DNA of 64,000 nt from Pseudomonas coleopterorum (lineage in GTDB: Bacteria > Pseudomonadota > Gammaproteobacteria > Pseudomonadales > Pseudomonadaceae): assembly GCF_900105555.1 (NCBI RefSeq), contig NZ_FNTZ01000001.1, positions 2,356,001 to 2,420,000 on the forward strand. The letters run 5' to 3'. Below the pieces are notes generated by a model that saw nothing but the letters and a program-made list of their open reading frames with translations, was not told the DNA's origin and searched no databases. Below, piece after piece: positions 63,879-64,000 of the stretch. The translations under genes and the position numbers were made by a program. Each line of letters opens with the position of its first letter. Within the stretch, counting starts at the first letter, position 1.

Positions 63879-64000
63879 CTAAAGGTCCTTACAGGGGTGT
63901 TGGCCGGCCTGGGTATTCGGCCTCCTGCCTTTGCGTAGATTGCACATGAACCGAAGTCAGCTCTGTGCGCGAAAAGTCGCATTTTACAACGCCTGGGCGC

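Overview
The window looks like chromosomal DNA of a non-aeruginosa Pseudomonas (fluorescens/putida/syringae-like). It is GC-rich, densely packed, and full of Pseudomonas-typical families: DUF1652, DUF2254, DUF6482, an ImuA-ImuB-DnaE2 mutasome, DpkA, and a CrcZ-type small RNA. It also carries several classes of Pseudomonas REP palindromes. No prophage, insertion sequence, CRISPR array or rRNA is seen. Names are by recognition of sequence motifs; no database search was run.

Layout. 0-5 kb: L-arabinose ABC importer araFGH (minus; araH runs off the left edge), divergent from a periplasmic aldose 1-epimerase. Two near-identical GntR-like operators lie between them. 5-14 kb: an MFS exporter, several small stress-type proteins, DUF2254 and DUF2238 membrane proteins, a family-2 glycosyltransferase, tRNA-Ser(TGA) with a clear promoter and terminator, a Bax-inhibitor-1 protein and an NCS2 nucleobase permease. 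14-18 kb: a stand-alone tyrosine recombinase, an SRPBCC protein, a Cys/His-motif protein reminiscent of DUF1173, and a glycerate kinase. 18-26.5 kb: a copper and oxidative-stress block with a CueR-type promoter and copA, xdhC, an exported hydroxyisourate-hydrolase-like protein plus an HbpS/GlcG-like protein, a divergent HprRS-like two-component system with a perfect ATTACA-N4-TGTAAT box, dps, and SCO1 plus PCu(A)C copper chaperones.

26.5-35 kb: glutaminase, an ABC exporter, a FUSC protein, a beta-propeller lactonase, phosphatidylcholine synthase and the nucleosidase PpnN. 35.3-43.6 kb: a possible catabolic unit of unknown substrate. It has an enoyl-CoA hydratase, a Pot-type ABC importer with its two permease domains fused, an acyl-CoA ligase and an IclR regulator. 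A shared 14-bp site lies before both the hydratase and the regulator. A ten-copy, 106-bp-period REP array sits inside this unit. 43.7-48 kb: a PstS-OmpA fusion, a CrcZ/CrcX/CrcY-family sRNA with a sigma-54 promoter, and a trehalose-synthase-like GH13 enzyme. 48-56 kb: ilvE, the imuA-imuB-dnaE2 SOS mutasome with its LexA box but no adjacent lexA2, and an EAL phosphodiesterase. 56-64 kb: HAD phosphatase, ethanolamine use (eat-eutB-eutC, no microcompartment), small envelope proteins, and dpkA.

The most notable items are the IclR-linked CoA-ligase/transport unit with its embedded REP array, the HbpS-like/HprRS-like sensory block, the paired operators in the ara/galM promoter region, and the CrcZ-type sRNA.
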